A stretch of DNA of 64,000 nt, taken from positions 20,336,001 to 20,400,000 of the forward strand of contig CM075943.1 in the NCBI GenBank assembly GCA_038030265.1, read 5' to 3'. Within the stretch, counting starts at the first letter, position 1. Each line of letters begins with the position of its first letter. Positions 1 through 11,670 of the stretch are shown one piece after another. The position numbers and the translations under genes were made by a program. This stretch comes from Corythucha ciliata. Taxonomy: Eukaryota > Arthropoda > Insecta > Hemiptera > Tingidae. The notes beneath the pieces were generated by a model. That model had not been told where the DNA came from. It worked only from the letters and a program-made list of their open reading frames with translations, and made no database searches.

Positions 1-231
1 GGCCAGGGTAGGCGAAAATATTTGCCCCCCCCCCCTCATTCACTGCACATCCTTTATGTGAACTACAATAATATGTATGCAGTACTTAGCAAGTCACCTT
101 GGTTAAGCCAGTTTATTGCGATTTGTACCATGAAGAATTAAAGGAACGATAAAACGTCTTACCAGATTTCTTATCCCCACGTAAAATAGAAATTGTGGGT
201 AACGGCCGGCCTTTAAATAGAACGATGTATT

Positions 232-2742
232 AGTGCATTTCATTCTGAAAATGCACTATTGGTCTCGTCGTGATGGTGGCAAACGTGGGTCATGTCATGT
301 TTTTTTCACGTTTCAGAACCTCTAGAACACGAATTCAGTGGTCTCCAGGATTCATATATATAAATCCATATATATATATAATGTTATGGCCGTTTTCTTG
401 TTAGCACGATAACTCTCGAAGAAATTAATTTAGCGGAACGCGCTTTGGCACAAAAATCAGTAGTCATAAGACCCCGGTCGGTATTGCATTTGGGCCAAAT
501 CGGTCGAGGTGGAGGGGGGAAAATAGGGGTTGAAATGGTCAAAAAATCACTATAAATCACCAGTTGATTCTAGAAGCATCATATTCGGTACGTATACTCC
601 ACGTTAGAGTAGCCTTTGATTCCCATTTTAATTTTTCGAAAACGTCAAGGTGGTGGGGGTGGTCCTTTCGGTGTGGAAGTGTAAAAATAGCGTTGAACTT
701 CACTAGTTCATCTTAGCGCTCTAAAATTCGACTCAATAATTTAATGTAACGAAAGCCCTGGGTTCCATTGAGATTTATCGAAACCTTTCATGGGGGAGGG
801 TGAAATGGGGGATGAAATTTCAAAAAATCGCTTAAATTCACACGTTTAGGTATTACAAAATATGGCACAAAAATTTAATATAACAGAGCCCTTGGAAAAC
901 TACCGAAACTTTTCGACATTTTTGAAGAGAGGGTGGTGAAAATAGAGGATGAAGTTTGGCTTAATGAAACAAATTATGGTATCAAAATTATTACTTCTGG
1001 GACGGCTTAGGGTATCCGTATACGGAATGAAATGCACTCTTTCCGACCGCCAGCTGCCGGAGCGAAATTTTTTTGTTTTTTGTTTTTTTTACTCAGAAGA
1101 AACTCATTTTCTATCTATCCAACACGGCGACTAACTTCGGCGTTGATCGAGCCTTGGATGAAATATGATTTTTCTTTATGAGCCCAAATAGTTTACATGT
1201 TTTATAAATTCTCACCGTGGGCATGGTTAAAAACACGATTCCTGGTGAACAAACTTTTTCTTGTCACGTGTTACAAAAACCAAACGCAGAAAGAGAACCC
1301 TCGATTATAAACGCCTTGAATCGGCGGAGGAGTTTGATTTATAGCGGCGTGAACGACCTTGGAATTAATTGACCTGCGCCCGTCATCATCAGAGCCGTCT
1401 TTAGGCGGTGGCCCCGCGTCCAGGGGGTTGTAGGATTGCTTATATTTCTTTTTTCCAACATGAGAACAAATATTTTCATCATCAATAGCGTCAATCATAG
1501 TTAAAATTGAAAATCGCACATTCGCTCTTTCCGGGGGCATCTTCACGACTATACATATATAAACGAGACTAAGTGCTAATTCACAGCTAGCATTGAGACC
1601 AACCGCTCACATCCAAAATAGAGAAAATTCACGGTTTCCAACGGTCACTTAGTGAATGACATAAAGTGCTAATTCATGTCTAAAGCGAAAGAAATTGCTA
1701 ATTCGTGGCTAAAATCGAAAAAATTTCGCTCCGGCAGCTGGCGGTCGGAAAGAGTGCATTTCATTCCGTATACGGATACCCTAAGCCGTCCCAGAAGTAA
1801 TAATTTTGTTACCATAATTTGTTTCATTAAGCCGAACTTCTTCCTCTATTTTCACCACCTTTCTTCAAAAATGTCGAAAATTTTTGGTGGTTTTCCAAGG
1901 GCTTTTTTATATTAATTTTTTGCACCGTATTTTATAACAAACGTGTGAATTTAAGCGATTTTTTGGAAATTTCATCCCCATTTTATCCCCCCCCCCCATC
2001 AATGTTTTCGATAAATCTCAATGGAACCCAGGGCTTTTGTTAAATTAAATTATTGAGTCGAATTTTAGAGCGCTAAGATGAACTAGTGAAGTTCAACGCT
2101 ATTTTTAAACTTCCACCCCAGGAGGACCACCCCCACCACCTTGACTTTTTCGAAAAATTAAAATTGGAATCAAAGGCTACTATAACATGGAGTATACGTA
2201 CCGAATATAGTGCTTCTAGAGTCAACTGGTGATTTATAGTGATTTTTTGACCATTTAACCCTTATCCCCCCCCCCAACCTTGACCGATTTGGCCCAAATA
2301 AACGAGAAATAAATGAACGAGAAATAAATGCCATACAAAACCAACTATGACGGCGGATTCTAAAAGGCAATTTTGTGCTCTTTCCGAATCCGTCATCAAT
2401 TTTAGGCCAGATCGAAGCAGTTGGCCGGTATCTCGCTATTTTGAAGAAAAAAGATGAGATTAGACGAAAACCACAAATTCGCGAATATCTCTTGAGGAAA
2501 GCATTTTGGGCCATATGTCAATACGACGTTTCTGGTGCGTCTTAGTGGGTACTACAACATGTGCAAATATTGCACATTAAAACTGAAACACCCTGTATAC
2601 AATTGTAATATATATGTGAATTCCGGAGACCACTGAATTCGTGTTCTAGAGATCCTGAAACATGAAAAAAACATGCCATGACCCATGTTTGCCACCATCA
2701 CGACGAGACCAATAGTGCATTTTGACATAAATGAAATGCACT
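232..2742. mobile_element. foldback element A (long inverted arms)
   Basis: Left arm 232 to about 1068 and right arm about 1722 to 2742 are inverted copies. AGTGCATTTCATTC opens the left arm and ATGAAATGCACT closes the right. GGTCTCGTCGTGATGGTGGC, CTAGAACACGAATTCAGTGG and CCGCCAGCTGCCGGAGCG all recur in inverted order. The arms are imperfect, with many substitutions and an insertion in the right arm. The loop (about 1070-1720) shares sequence with the interior of foldback element B and with 22140-22400. No transposase is visible; non-autonomous. Confidence 0.72.
2298..2597. mobile_element. one-ended fragment of a CAGGGTGTT-type element inside the right arm
   Basis: This stretch interrupts the right arm of foldback A. 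Its right end reads GTGCAAATATTGCAC, then GAAACACCCTG, then TA. That matches the terminus of the hairpin at 14179-15645, which ends GGAACACCCTG then TA. The opposite terminus is not found, so it is a decayed or partial copy. Confidence 0.45.
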
Positions 2743-3239
2743 AAAAAGCATATTGTCGACTAAAATGGGTGAAAAGCCCTTTTTGAGAAAACAAGCTCAT
2801 AAAGTTGAGACAATTCCATTCACTGATAAAATTGAGAAAGCTGCTACAGCGAATGAAATTGAGAAAAATACGCGAATTCTTGGCTGAAAGCGGGAAAATA
2901 GCTGGTTCATGGCAGGGGCGTAGCCTGCCTTTGATTTAGGGGTGGGCAGCATCACGTGAGCACAAGTCAGATGAATCCCAAAGACTATTGCAGGGTTATA
3001 TTCCGTGATGAGTCCCCAGAAAAAGATCTCGGTAATTTATCAACGCAGAACACTTAACTTAACTCGTCGTCCTGGTAGGGAAACTGCGGCAATTCAGTCT
3101 TCCAAACTGGACTCTACTGTCGTACAGACGAATGGCGGTTCCTTTTCAGGAAATTGCAGGCCTGTAAACTGTCAAGTCTGTCTTCAACACGAACATTCCA
3201 CCAGCTCACAGGCGAAGATTGCTTGATGTTTGGTTCCGA

Positions 3240-4200
3240 GGTCACAAGAAATTGATATTTTCACGGAGGTTTGTCTTTTTACGGGCGTTTTGAATTTGAA
3301 AAAATTGTTTTTTCTGCCTGTGAAATTGATCATTTCAACGAGCCAACCCATACGATATTAGGTTTTACGGGTAAATTTGGGTTCACGGCGAGCCTAAAAC
3401 TACGAAACTGGATTTTCAGCAAGCCTAAAAAGTAAAACCCCATGAAATTTAGTTTTCAGCAAGCCCAAAACCCACGAAATAGGGGTTTTACTTCTTCAGA
3501 GGGAAACGGCCCCCACGAAACTAGCATTTTAGTGAGCCAAGATGTGCAAAATTGGTTCTATAGCAAGAAAAATCCCACGAAATTAGCGTTTTAATGAGCA
3601 AAATCAGCAATATTAATGAACGAAATATAATTAGTGAAGATGATTAGTGTGATAGTTGTGCTCAGCGAATGAAATTTGAGATTTTTTTTTTTAATGAGAA
3701 AAAGCTGAAGAAATTGGTTTTCAGATACAAAAAGCCGCGAAATTTGATTTTCAGCAACAAAACAACCGCGAAATTAGGGTTTCTGTGAGCCAGAACCCTG
3801 AAAATTGGTTAATACATACTACATAGTTAGAAAAATCAGCGAAAAGGTTTTTAGAGCGTGAAATCGACGATAATAATTTCTAGTGAGTCAAACCTGCAAA
3901 AACAGGGTTTTAGTGCACAAAATCCGTGAAAATTTTATCTTTGTATCACGCCATGCCGTGAAATTGTTTTATCAGATGTAAAAATTGGTCTTTTCTTTTT
4001 TAGTGAGTTCCGAGAGTGAAAATCCAATAAATTGGTTTCCTATGGTATGGATTTCACCACCGAGAGTTAAAGTTTGAGTTATGTTAACTTAACAAAAAAA
4101 ATGCATCAACATTTATGTAAACTATGTTTGAGTTTGGTAACTCCAACCAAACTCCCGGTGATGGAATTCACTATTAGTGAGCCAGACTCACAAATTATTT
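3240..4200. repeat. class C degenerate ~30-nt array (CACGAAATTAGGTTTT type)
   Basis: The units read roughly ACGAAATTAGGTTTTCAGC then AAGCCTAAAACCC. Spacings between successive ACGAAA words in 3410-3580 are about 30 to 40 bases. The array is diverged and interrupted by a MITE at 4049-4171. Related arrays lie at 17816-18360 and 54690-56270. No gene is visible. Confidence 0.6.
4049..4171. mobile_element. short MITE with GGATTTCACCACC-type ends
   Basis: Left end GGATTTCACCACCGAGAGTT, right end AAACTCCCGGTGATGGAATT, inverted with a few mismatches. Similar ends (TGGTGGATTTCACCACC) occur at 11388, 23845, 30275, 39450 and 46410, so this is a dispersed family. No coding potential. Confidence 0.5.
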
Positions 4201-4329
4201 GTTTTTGGGAGAAAAATATTTTGAACAATTTTTTGAATTATAGGGAACTTTAAATAATTTAAACTTCCGAAAAATACTACAAATGTCCGGATCCCGAGAA
4301 AAACATGAACTTGGAAACTACGGAGACAA

Positions 4330-4690
4330 AGTATAGTACGTATAGCAGTGCCTTCTTTTGACGGGGTGTCGGGTTTTCTTATTATTTATATTCTCGTCAT
4401 CAGAAGAATCTCACCTTACATCGATAGAGCAGACCAACGTTCATACGATTTTAAAATACGTTCATAAACGTCCATAAAATGTCCAGTTTCCTATACACTT
4501 AATTGCTCAAGTTCAGGTCTTTTTCTCAGTTCAATTCACGAACCACAAGCTCCCCTCCCCACCCACCCTGTTTCAACACTGTTGATGCTTTTATTGAACA
4601 ACCAGACCTTCAACCAGGGCCAGAGCGATTAATAATGACGTCAAGGACCTACAAGCAGACATGGATCCAGGATTTGCTCAAGGGAGGCGC
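4330..4690. repeat. dispersed repeat shared with 19340-19500 and 26650-26780
   Basis: AGCAGTGCCTTCTTTTGACG near 4343 recurs near 26652 and 42812. GTCCAGTTTCCTATACACTT near 4480 recurs in diverged form near 19360 together with CTCAAGTTCAGGTCTTT and a C-rich run. A reading frame of 111 codons crosses it (4503-4838) but its sequence is shared repeat, so I do not call a gene. Confidence 0.5.
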
Positions 4691-4699
4691 TTGGGAAAT

Positions 4700-5886
4700 T
4701 GTGTACTTCGCTCTACTAAAAACGGCTTTAAAGTCCTTCACTGCCCGAAAATGGCTAAACGAGCTATTCCCCATAAAAGCGGCTAAACTGAATATAAGCA
4801 CGCCCCCAAAATGGCAAAACCGATGGTTCGTGCCTTGAAAATGACTATTTGTGCCCTAGAAATTGGCAGTTACCACTTTACCACCAAATGATTTAACGCG
4901 CCCTGTAAATGGCTAAACGACCATTGGCGCGCAAAAATAGCTAAACTGGCGAATCTCACCCTAAAAATGGACAAAATGACTCTACGCCCCCTGAAAATGC
5001 CTAAACAGATTATTCCCGCCCTGAAAGCTGCCAAATCAACCATTAGCGGGGCAAGAACGTCAAAAAAACCATTCGCGTGCCTTATTGGCTTGACTGGATT
5101 AATTATTGAACATAAAAATATACAAAAACATGGCTAAAATGACTTACTTGCGCGCAAAAAATAGCCTAGCTTACTTCATGAGTTCTAAAAATGGTAAACT
5201 GACTATTCGCGCCCTGAAAATGGCAAAATCGACCAGTCGCGCGCCAAAAATGACCATTCTCGCCTTGGTTTGACGTCAAAACTCATGACTATGCACCCTC
5301 AAAACGGTCAAACGCCAAAACTGACTCTATGCGCCCTAAAAATAGTTTAACTTACGATATGCGTCTTGAAAATGCCTAAACATACGATTCATGCCCTTAA
5401 ATTGGCCAAACTGACCATTTGCGCCTAGAAAACAGGAAATGTGTCACTCTAAAAATAACAAACTCGCTTCTAAGTTCCCGCTCTTAAAACGGCAAAACTG
5501 ACCATTTGAAACCTAAAATGGTATAACTGACGATTCCGTGCCATGAAAATATCATACAGACTATTTGTGCCTTAAGATGGACCATACTGGCAGTTTACGC
5601 CGTAAAAATTGCCAAAAATTAGTAAGTAAAACTAACTATACGTGGGCCATTAATTGTTAAACTGACGATTCACGGTTTGAAAAGCCATAAATAGATTATT
5701 TACGCCTTGAAAATGGTAAAATCGACCACTTGCGCGTCAAAAATGGCTAAACTGAATCTTCACGCCTTGAAAATTGCTTAACTGACGATTCGTGCCCTAA
5801 AAATAGCGAAACTGGTTATTTAAGCTCTAAAAATAGTGTACTCGTACCTAGCAATTCATGGTTCAAAAATTGCCAATCTGATCAGT
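4700..5886. repeat. class B degenerate ~30-nt array (GCCCTGAAAATGGCTAAACT type)
   Basis: About 1.2 kb of units reading approximately CTGACCATTCGCGCCCTGAA then AATGGCTAAA, usually 29 to 33 bases apart. Units share the order but few are identical, so the array is old or was made by an imprecise process. It stops at the left terminus of foldback element B. No reading frame of interest. Confidence 0.7.
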
Positions 5887-6753
5887 TGAACCCTAAAAAC
5901 TTGCGCACGTTCCCACGAATTTTTCGCCATTATGCCTAAGTGTCCAGTTTCCTTTACACTTAATTGCTCAAGTTCAGGTCTCAGGTCCCGTAAATTTAGT
6001 TATATTTCCAGATCGGAAGTAGTTTACATAAATCACTAATATCATTTCCGACATAATGCATCCACCCCAGCTCCTGATGTTTGCTAAATATTTAAAAAGT
6101 CCTTCCCAGTGCACCACACATCGAGGGGGCTCCGTTTTTTGTTTTTTGTTTTACTCCAATCAGGGAAGAAATCTGCTCAAAAGAAACTCATCTTCTATCA
6201 ATACAACGGTGACTAACTTCGGCGTTGACGGAACGTTGGATGAAACATGATTTTTCTTTATGAGCCCAAATATTTCCTTTTCCCTTTTTCTCCACTTTTC
6301 CCCCAAAAAGAAAAACCAGCTATGCCTCTAGGTTTTTCTTTCACATGCGTTCGCTTCCTCGCGTTTTTCGCGGAGTAAAACTTATATAAAAGGCGTCTTG
6401 GAACATGAAACTGAAGTAAGAAGAAGAAGAAGAAGATGAAGAGAACGAAAGAAAGAAACGGATTACCCAAGCAACCACTTTGAAAAGTAAAAACAGGAAT
6501 TTTCCCCTTTTTTCGGGTTTCGCAGGGAGTTCAAGCGGGTACAGTGCGCTTCCTACACTATTTTTACCTGTGGATTTCCCTTGTGCTGTAAGCCCACGAC
6601 GCCGTTTCCAATTTATGTTTTTTCTCCGAATCAGGACAATCATACTATTTCTCGGTTCAGTGGTACGGTAATTAGTTGAAGCCTGTCAATTCGACTACCT
6701 GACTGTGAAGTATCCAGCAGTAAAAAAGGTTTTTAAATTTACTACCGGAGTTT

Positions 6754-6768
6754 TCCAATTTTCAACTC
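6754..6768. repeat. target site duplication, left copy (non-LTR insertion)
   Basis: TCCAATTTTCAACTC, identical to 8107-8121. The undisrupted site reads GAGTTGAAAATTGGA near 22465 on the plus strand. Confidence 0.9.
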
Positions 6769-8106
6769 TCTCTCTCTCTCTGCGGAACTCCTTAAGATGT
6801 GGCCAGTACCTAGACCTTTTTGCAGGCCTTTACCTGGCCTGTACCCCATCTTTGGCCCGGATACCGCAACAGAGTCGGTCCCATCGCTCAGCTCAACCCG
6901 TTAGCCACGGCTGCTGGCCAGCCAGCCGTGCCCGAGAGAGACCACGCGGAGGTGGGTCTTTTGAGCTGAGGATGCTGGCTTCCGCCATGGACCGAAACCG
7001 GACAGGGAAGAGAACCCTGCCCGGGTTGCCCGAGTAGGGAACCCTACTCAAGCATGGCCGGTCCCAGCCCTCTTCGCTCCAGCCAGGAGCGGGAGAAGGC
7101 CAGGAGGCGGCCATACGCCCGCCGGTCTCGGACAAGAGCCGCGTCTCCCGGCGGGCCTCCACTCCCCCATGTCGCCCGCCGCAGATCCCCGTGGAGGCTG
7201 CAGCGACGAAGCACATGGTCGGCGGTCTCCTCCTCGACACCACAAGGGCATGTTGGAGAGTCCCGCCGCCGGAAGAACCACAACTTGGCGTTAAACGAGC
7301 CGTGTCCAGTCAGGATTTGCATGGCAGCGTGCTCAAGGGTGAACCACTTGGCCGCTGCCAGTCTCGTCCGAACGTCGGGCACGAACCCGAATGTACGCCT
7401 ACCCGTTGAACTGTAAGTCCAACGCGCCTGCCAAGCCTCAACGACTAGGTCGTCAAGGAGGCGGAGGCCCCATGCGGCCCCCCACTCCTCGGCCAAGAGA
7501 CCGAGGCGCTCTGCCCAATCTTCACGGCACCGTACCCGGTCCAAGTTTCCCTGAACCAGGCGGCGCCCGTGAACCCATGCGTCGAGCAGGAGGTCCGCAG
7601 GAGGTATCCCCGCCAGCACCTGAAGCGCGTCGGAACTGACAGTCCGGTACGCCATGGTCACCCTTACCAAGGCCTGCCGCTGCAAGCTGAGGACCTTCGC
7701 CCTCTGAGCTTTCGTGGGCCGGTGCCACCACCACGTTGCACCGTACAGCAGGGTAGGTATGAATACCGCCCTGAAGTAACGAGCTCGGCAGTGGAAGTTC
7801 GTGCCCCATACGTTGCCCCCCACCGACCTAAAGAGGGCAAAGGTCCTCTCCAGCTTCCCCGCAACCGCCTCTAGCTGCGGGGTCGCTGTCCTCCCCGGGT
7901 TAATCTCGACCCCTAGGTAGCGGCCCTGCCGTTCCCCCACAAGGCGTGATCCCCGATAGCGCACCACCAGGGGGCTACCCTGCGAGAGACGACCCCGCAT
8001 TAGGACCATTTGGGTCTTCGGCACCGCGAGAGCCAGTTTGACCGCCCCGCACCATTCGTCCACGACTCGCAACAGCCGATCGATCTCCCGACCGGCCTCG
8101 TCCCGG
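6769..8106 (-). mobile_element. 5'-truncated non-LTR retrotransposon, R1/Jockey group
   Basis: A GC-rich 1338-bp block in AT-rich surroundings, flanked by the perfect 15-bp duplication TCCAATTTTCAACTC at 6754-6768 and 8107-8121. The empty site is present in the homologous sequence near 22465 and 38070. On the minus strand it starts inside the reverse transcriptase region, has a stop codon at 7044-7046, a 3' untranslated part of about 250 bases and a (GA)n tail at 6769-6780. Truncation at the 5' end and a simple-repeat tail are normal for target-primed insertion. Confidence 0.88.
7044..8106 (-). pseudogene. C-terminal part of a non-LTR reverse transcriptase protein
   Basis: The frame is open from the truncation point to the stop, giving about 353 residues. 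It contains YLGVEINPG, typical after the catalytic region of non-LTR reverse transcriptases; a thumb-like helix-rich segment (RAVFIPTLLYGATWWW, RTVSSDALQVLAGIPP); and a C-terminal zinc-knuckle-like motif CPCGVEEETADHVLRRC. The catalytic YxDD box and all upstream domains are missing, so it is dead on arrival. No host gene is implied. Family placement (R1, TRAS or a Jockey relative) needs a search. Confidence 0.85.
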
Positions 8107-8121
8107 TCCAATTTTCAACTC
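8107..8121. repeat. target site duplication, right copy (non-LTR insertion)
   Basis: TCCAATTTTCAACTC, identical to 6754-6768; bounds the truncated 5' end of the element. Confidence 0.9.
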
Positions 8122-8377
8122 GCTAACCCCCAAAAATGTCTGTTTTTTTTTTTTTTTTTTTCAAAACTCAGCTCTATCAGAAATATTAGGACCAGAAGTA
8201 TAATCCTCTCTGATGACGGGAGCACGTCAATATATTTCAAGGTCGTCCACAAAGTTATAAATCAAACTTCTCCGTCGATTCAAGGCGAGGGTTCTCTTTG
8301 TTCTTTACGGGTTTGGTTTTTGGAACAAGTGACAAGAAAAAGTTTATTCACCAAGGTTCATGTTTTTACCAACGCCC

Positions 8378-8601
8378 ATTGACATCTTTCATAAATACAG
8401 CAGTGCTCTTGCCGAGCTAAGATGAACTAACAATCTGGGGTAACATCTGACCGGTGCCACTTGCTTTGTTTTGTTTATTGTGGTAGTAAAATCAGAAAGA
8501 AAATTATTGAAGTAAGCCCAATTGAAAATTGAAGGATACCCCAAAAGGTCGTTTCACTCAGTCGCTACATGAGCGCTGGTGTATTTATGAAAGATGTCAA
8601 T
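8378..8601. mobile_element. 224-bp MITE nested in foldback element B
   Basis: Terminal inverted repeat of 22 bases: ATTGACATCTTTCATAAATA at the left and TATTTATGAAAGATGTCAAT at the right, with a less perfect extension inward (GTGCTC / GAGCGC). Absent from the homologous interiors near 22200 and 37800. No coding potential. Confidence 0.7.
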
Positions 8602-9512
8602 AGTGGGAATTTAAAAAAAATGAAATACTTGGGCTCATAAAGAAAAATCATATTTCATCCAACGTTCCGTCAACGCCGAAATTAGTCACCGTTGTATTGA
8701 TAGAAGATGAGTTTCTTTTGAGCAGATTTCTTCCCTGATTGGAGTAAAACAAAAACAAAAAACAAAAAACGGAGCCCCCTCGATGTGTGGTGCACTGGGA
8801 AGGACTTTTTAAATATTTAGCAAACATCAGGAGCTGGGGTGGATACATTATGTCGGACTCGTATGAAATTAGTGAATGAAATGAAATTAGTGATTTATGT
8901 AAACTACTTCCGGTCTGGAAATATAACTAAATTTACGGGACCTGAGACCTGAACTTGAGCAATTAAGTGTATAGGAAACTGGACACTTAGGCCTAATGGC
9001 GAAAAATTCGTGGAAACGTGCGCAAGTTTTTAGGGTGCAACTAATCGGACAAAATTGAGGAAAAACGCTAATCCACGGCTAAAATGAATGTCATCGAGAA
9101 AATCCCTTATTCGAAGATGAAATTAAGGAATAGCATCATGCATAGCTAAAATGGAAAACTCAGAAATTCACGGCTTTCAGGAACCATTTTACTGCTAAAA
9201 ACGAGACGAAATACGAAGAAAAAGTGCTCATTTACAACTAAAATTGAAAAAACGTCACTTCAGTTTTCAAAAGGTCATTTCGGGGCTGAAATTGAAATGA
9301 TAAAGTGCTAATTTATTGCTGAAAGTGTAAAAATTACTAATTCACCGTTGAATGTAAAAAAAAAAGGCGAGGCCACGCCGGTGCCGGCCGAACTTTAGGT
9401 CGAGATTTCTCAAAAATAAGAAAAATTTACTCATACTTTATCCTTCTTTATGCAAAAACCTCTGTCTTTTTACCTTAAGTATAGTTACCTACTTTTACAA
9501 CTACTTTGAAAC

Positions 9513-10083
9513 CAGTGGCGGATTTACGGGGGATCGGGGGATTTTGGGCGGTCAACCGCCCCCCAACAAGAAAATGGTTTTTTTTTTATCTATTATGAAT
9601 AAAAATATTTGAAAAGTGTTCTTTCTTTTTCCAGGCAGATTATTTTAAGTTATTAAATTTTCATTTCAATTCAACTTCCGTTCCACATTCTTAGGTTCAC
9701 AACGAAATAATCAATTTTTGGCGATTCCACGTGCTATTCATCGGCCAATTTTTTCACTAGAAAGTGCCTCAAACTTGGTCGAAAAAGCCGCCCAAAAATC
9801 GCAAGCTTCAACAAATTGTAGATTGCGATTTCACCGTAATTAAGTTCAGTTTATACATATTGAAATTGATTTTCTTACATTCACATTACTAATAAGTTTA
9901 GGTTCATTTTTCAATGAAAAGGGTGAAATCGATCAAATCAAATTGAACTGAAAGAAGAAAAAAAAACGATGTTTTATCCAACGAATTAAGCACAGAGTGC
10001 TACAAATAAATCAAATAAAAATGGCTCAAACATTGTTCCAAAAAGAGAAAGGGTCCATCATATTTATGGCGACCCCCCCCCCA
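9513..10083. mobile_element. hAT-like MITE, copy with right terminus deleted
   Basis: It begins CAGTGGCGGATTTACGG after TTTGAAAC (9505-9512), as the complete copies at 27498 and 43657 do. Compared with those, about 30 bases are missing at the right, removing GATCCGCCACTG and the second TTTGAAAC. The copy could no longer be excised by a transposase needing both ends. Confidence 0.7.
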
Positions 10084-11525
10084 ACCATATCAACCCCATG
10101 CAGGAAAGAAAATTCAGTTCCAGTTCTTAAAATCGAAAGTTCAGGAGGTGATATTTTTTCATGTCGTTCATGAGTCCCTCAAACAGTTAAATTGACAAAT
10201 CACATACGAAAGAATCCTAAAATCAGTGGCTGCATTTCTTTGCACAAATCAGACGAAAATCAAGAAATAAAGCAACAATACGTAATTTTGGGGCAAGTCC
10301 GTGGCCAAAATTCCGCCAATTTACTGTAAAAACGAGAAACTGAAATACGCCTTTTTTGAGTGGTCACAACATTTATTTCATTTACTGCTAATTTACGCGA
10401 CTAGTTTTGGGAATGCTCCCTATTATCAAGCCAGCAACACTTAAAACTGAAAAATCCCCCAATTTTTTCTTTTACTTCGAAAATAGGCGTGTTTCAGTTA
10501 TCTTCACACAACAAAAATACAATCAGGACATAGTTTAAGAAAAATGAGTGAAAGAAATTGAGAAATGTACCCAGAGCTTTTCGCATCTGAATTTGAGAAA
10601 ACACACACATTTTTGTGCTGGTTTCGCTATCCTAACTCCGTGCCAAAATGAAGAAAATGCGATCATTCGCGGTTCATAGAGACATTCTCACGGCTACTCT
10701 CGGAATTCTGAGGAATCACTTATTTGTTGGAAAAAGTGAGAAAACACCAAATTCGCGGTTAAAATTGAGGAAAAGTGGTCTTTCACTGCTAGAACTAAGA
10801 ATGCGCACTAATTCCTCGTTTCCCGATGCAAAATCCAGACAAAATTTATACGAAAAGCCACTCGAAGTGCTCGATTGCGGCTAAAATTGATAAAAGAAAC
10901 AAGGTGAAAATTCTTTGTGCCACCTCATTTTATTATAATTATTATTATTATTTTATTTCATTTTTTTTTTTTTTTTCGATCCACGAGGATGATTGCTGAA
11001 TGTTCAGGAGAGAATCCATCGCAGTTGTCTAACTGTATTAAGAGATTCGGGTTTACTACATGTATATAGAGGTACAAGCTTATAGCCTGGATGCCTGAGG
11101 TGTGAGGCAACCTATGTTTTGGAAGCTATGCTTTCCATTTGGACACACCTGTAGTTTCAACAAATATCGTTGAACTCATTAGACCTTTCCCTTTACATTT
11201 TTCATAGAAAAGGGGTAATTTTTGTTCGGGAGCTAATCCCCTGATGGTCATAAAAAAATGTTGGATTAGAATACGCTACCCTTAAGTTGTCTCAGTCTTG
11301 GGAATATTTATTTTGCCGGTCTGTGAACCTGTCCTAACTTTTGGCTTTTTCCTTCTTAAGGATAATGAACATTGGTAAAATATTTATGGTGGATTTCACC
11401 ACCTCGGCAATGGTTCGGCTTAATGAGGAAGTTTCACATTTTCCAAAAATATTTTTTTCGATGGGGCCTATCAATCCTTCCACGTAAATAAATAAATAAA
11501 AATTTTGAAGGTCGATGCACACACA

Positions 11526-11670
11526 TCAGTGCCGTGAACGGGACGTGCCCCGTCCGGCAAAAAAAATATTATTCTCAATGGAAATTGAAGGGCCTCTTCC
11601 CTGACACGTGCCGGATGTGTGTGAATTCCCATATGAGAATAATATTTTACTTGTCGGACGTGTCCCGTCG
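11526..11670. mobile_element. MITE, left part only (TCAGTGCCGTGAACGGGACG end)
   Basis: It starts like the complete copies at 29539 and 45694 but breaks off after GTCGGACGTGTCCCGTC; the right inverted end is missing. The break is also the right limit of the 9042-11670 repeat unit. Confidence 0.6.

Larger units (their letters stand above)
5889..9041. mobile_element. foldback element B with nested insertions
   Basis: Left arm 5889 to about 6276 and right arm about 8627 to 9041 are inverted copies: ACCCTAAAAACTTGCGCACG opens the left and CGTGCGCAAGTTTTTAGGGT closes the right. The interior carries a TTC/GAA microsatellite (around 6418-6437) and sequence that also occurs, inverted and without the nested insertions, at about 22130-22945 and 37740-38555. 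Two later insertions sit inside: a non-LTR element (6769-8106) and a MITE (8378-8601). No transposase frame is seen. Confidence 0.75.
9042..11670. repeat. third copy of a 2.6-kb dispersed unit
   Basis: Collinear and nearly identical to about 27030-29690 and 43190-45830. It starts with class A repeats in reverse orientation (GGCTAAAATGAATGTCAT etc.), contains a hAT-like MITE lacking its right end (9513 to about 10083), and ends inside another MITE (left end at 11526). The left edge coincides with the end of foldback B. Short frames within it (for example 10648-10884) are not conserved as protein and I do not call them genes. Confidence 0.75.

Noticed and set aside
4700..5886. Resemblance of the ~30-nt array to a CRISPR array
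   Set aside because: Units are diverged along their whole length with no constant repeat and variable spacer pattern, and the DNA is eukaryotic.
6893..7874. Overlapping frames of 66 to 120 codons on both strands
   Set aside because: Shadows of the GC-rich non-LTR coding region on the minus strand; stop codons are rare there in all frames.
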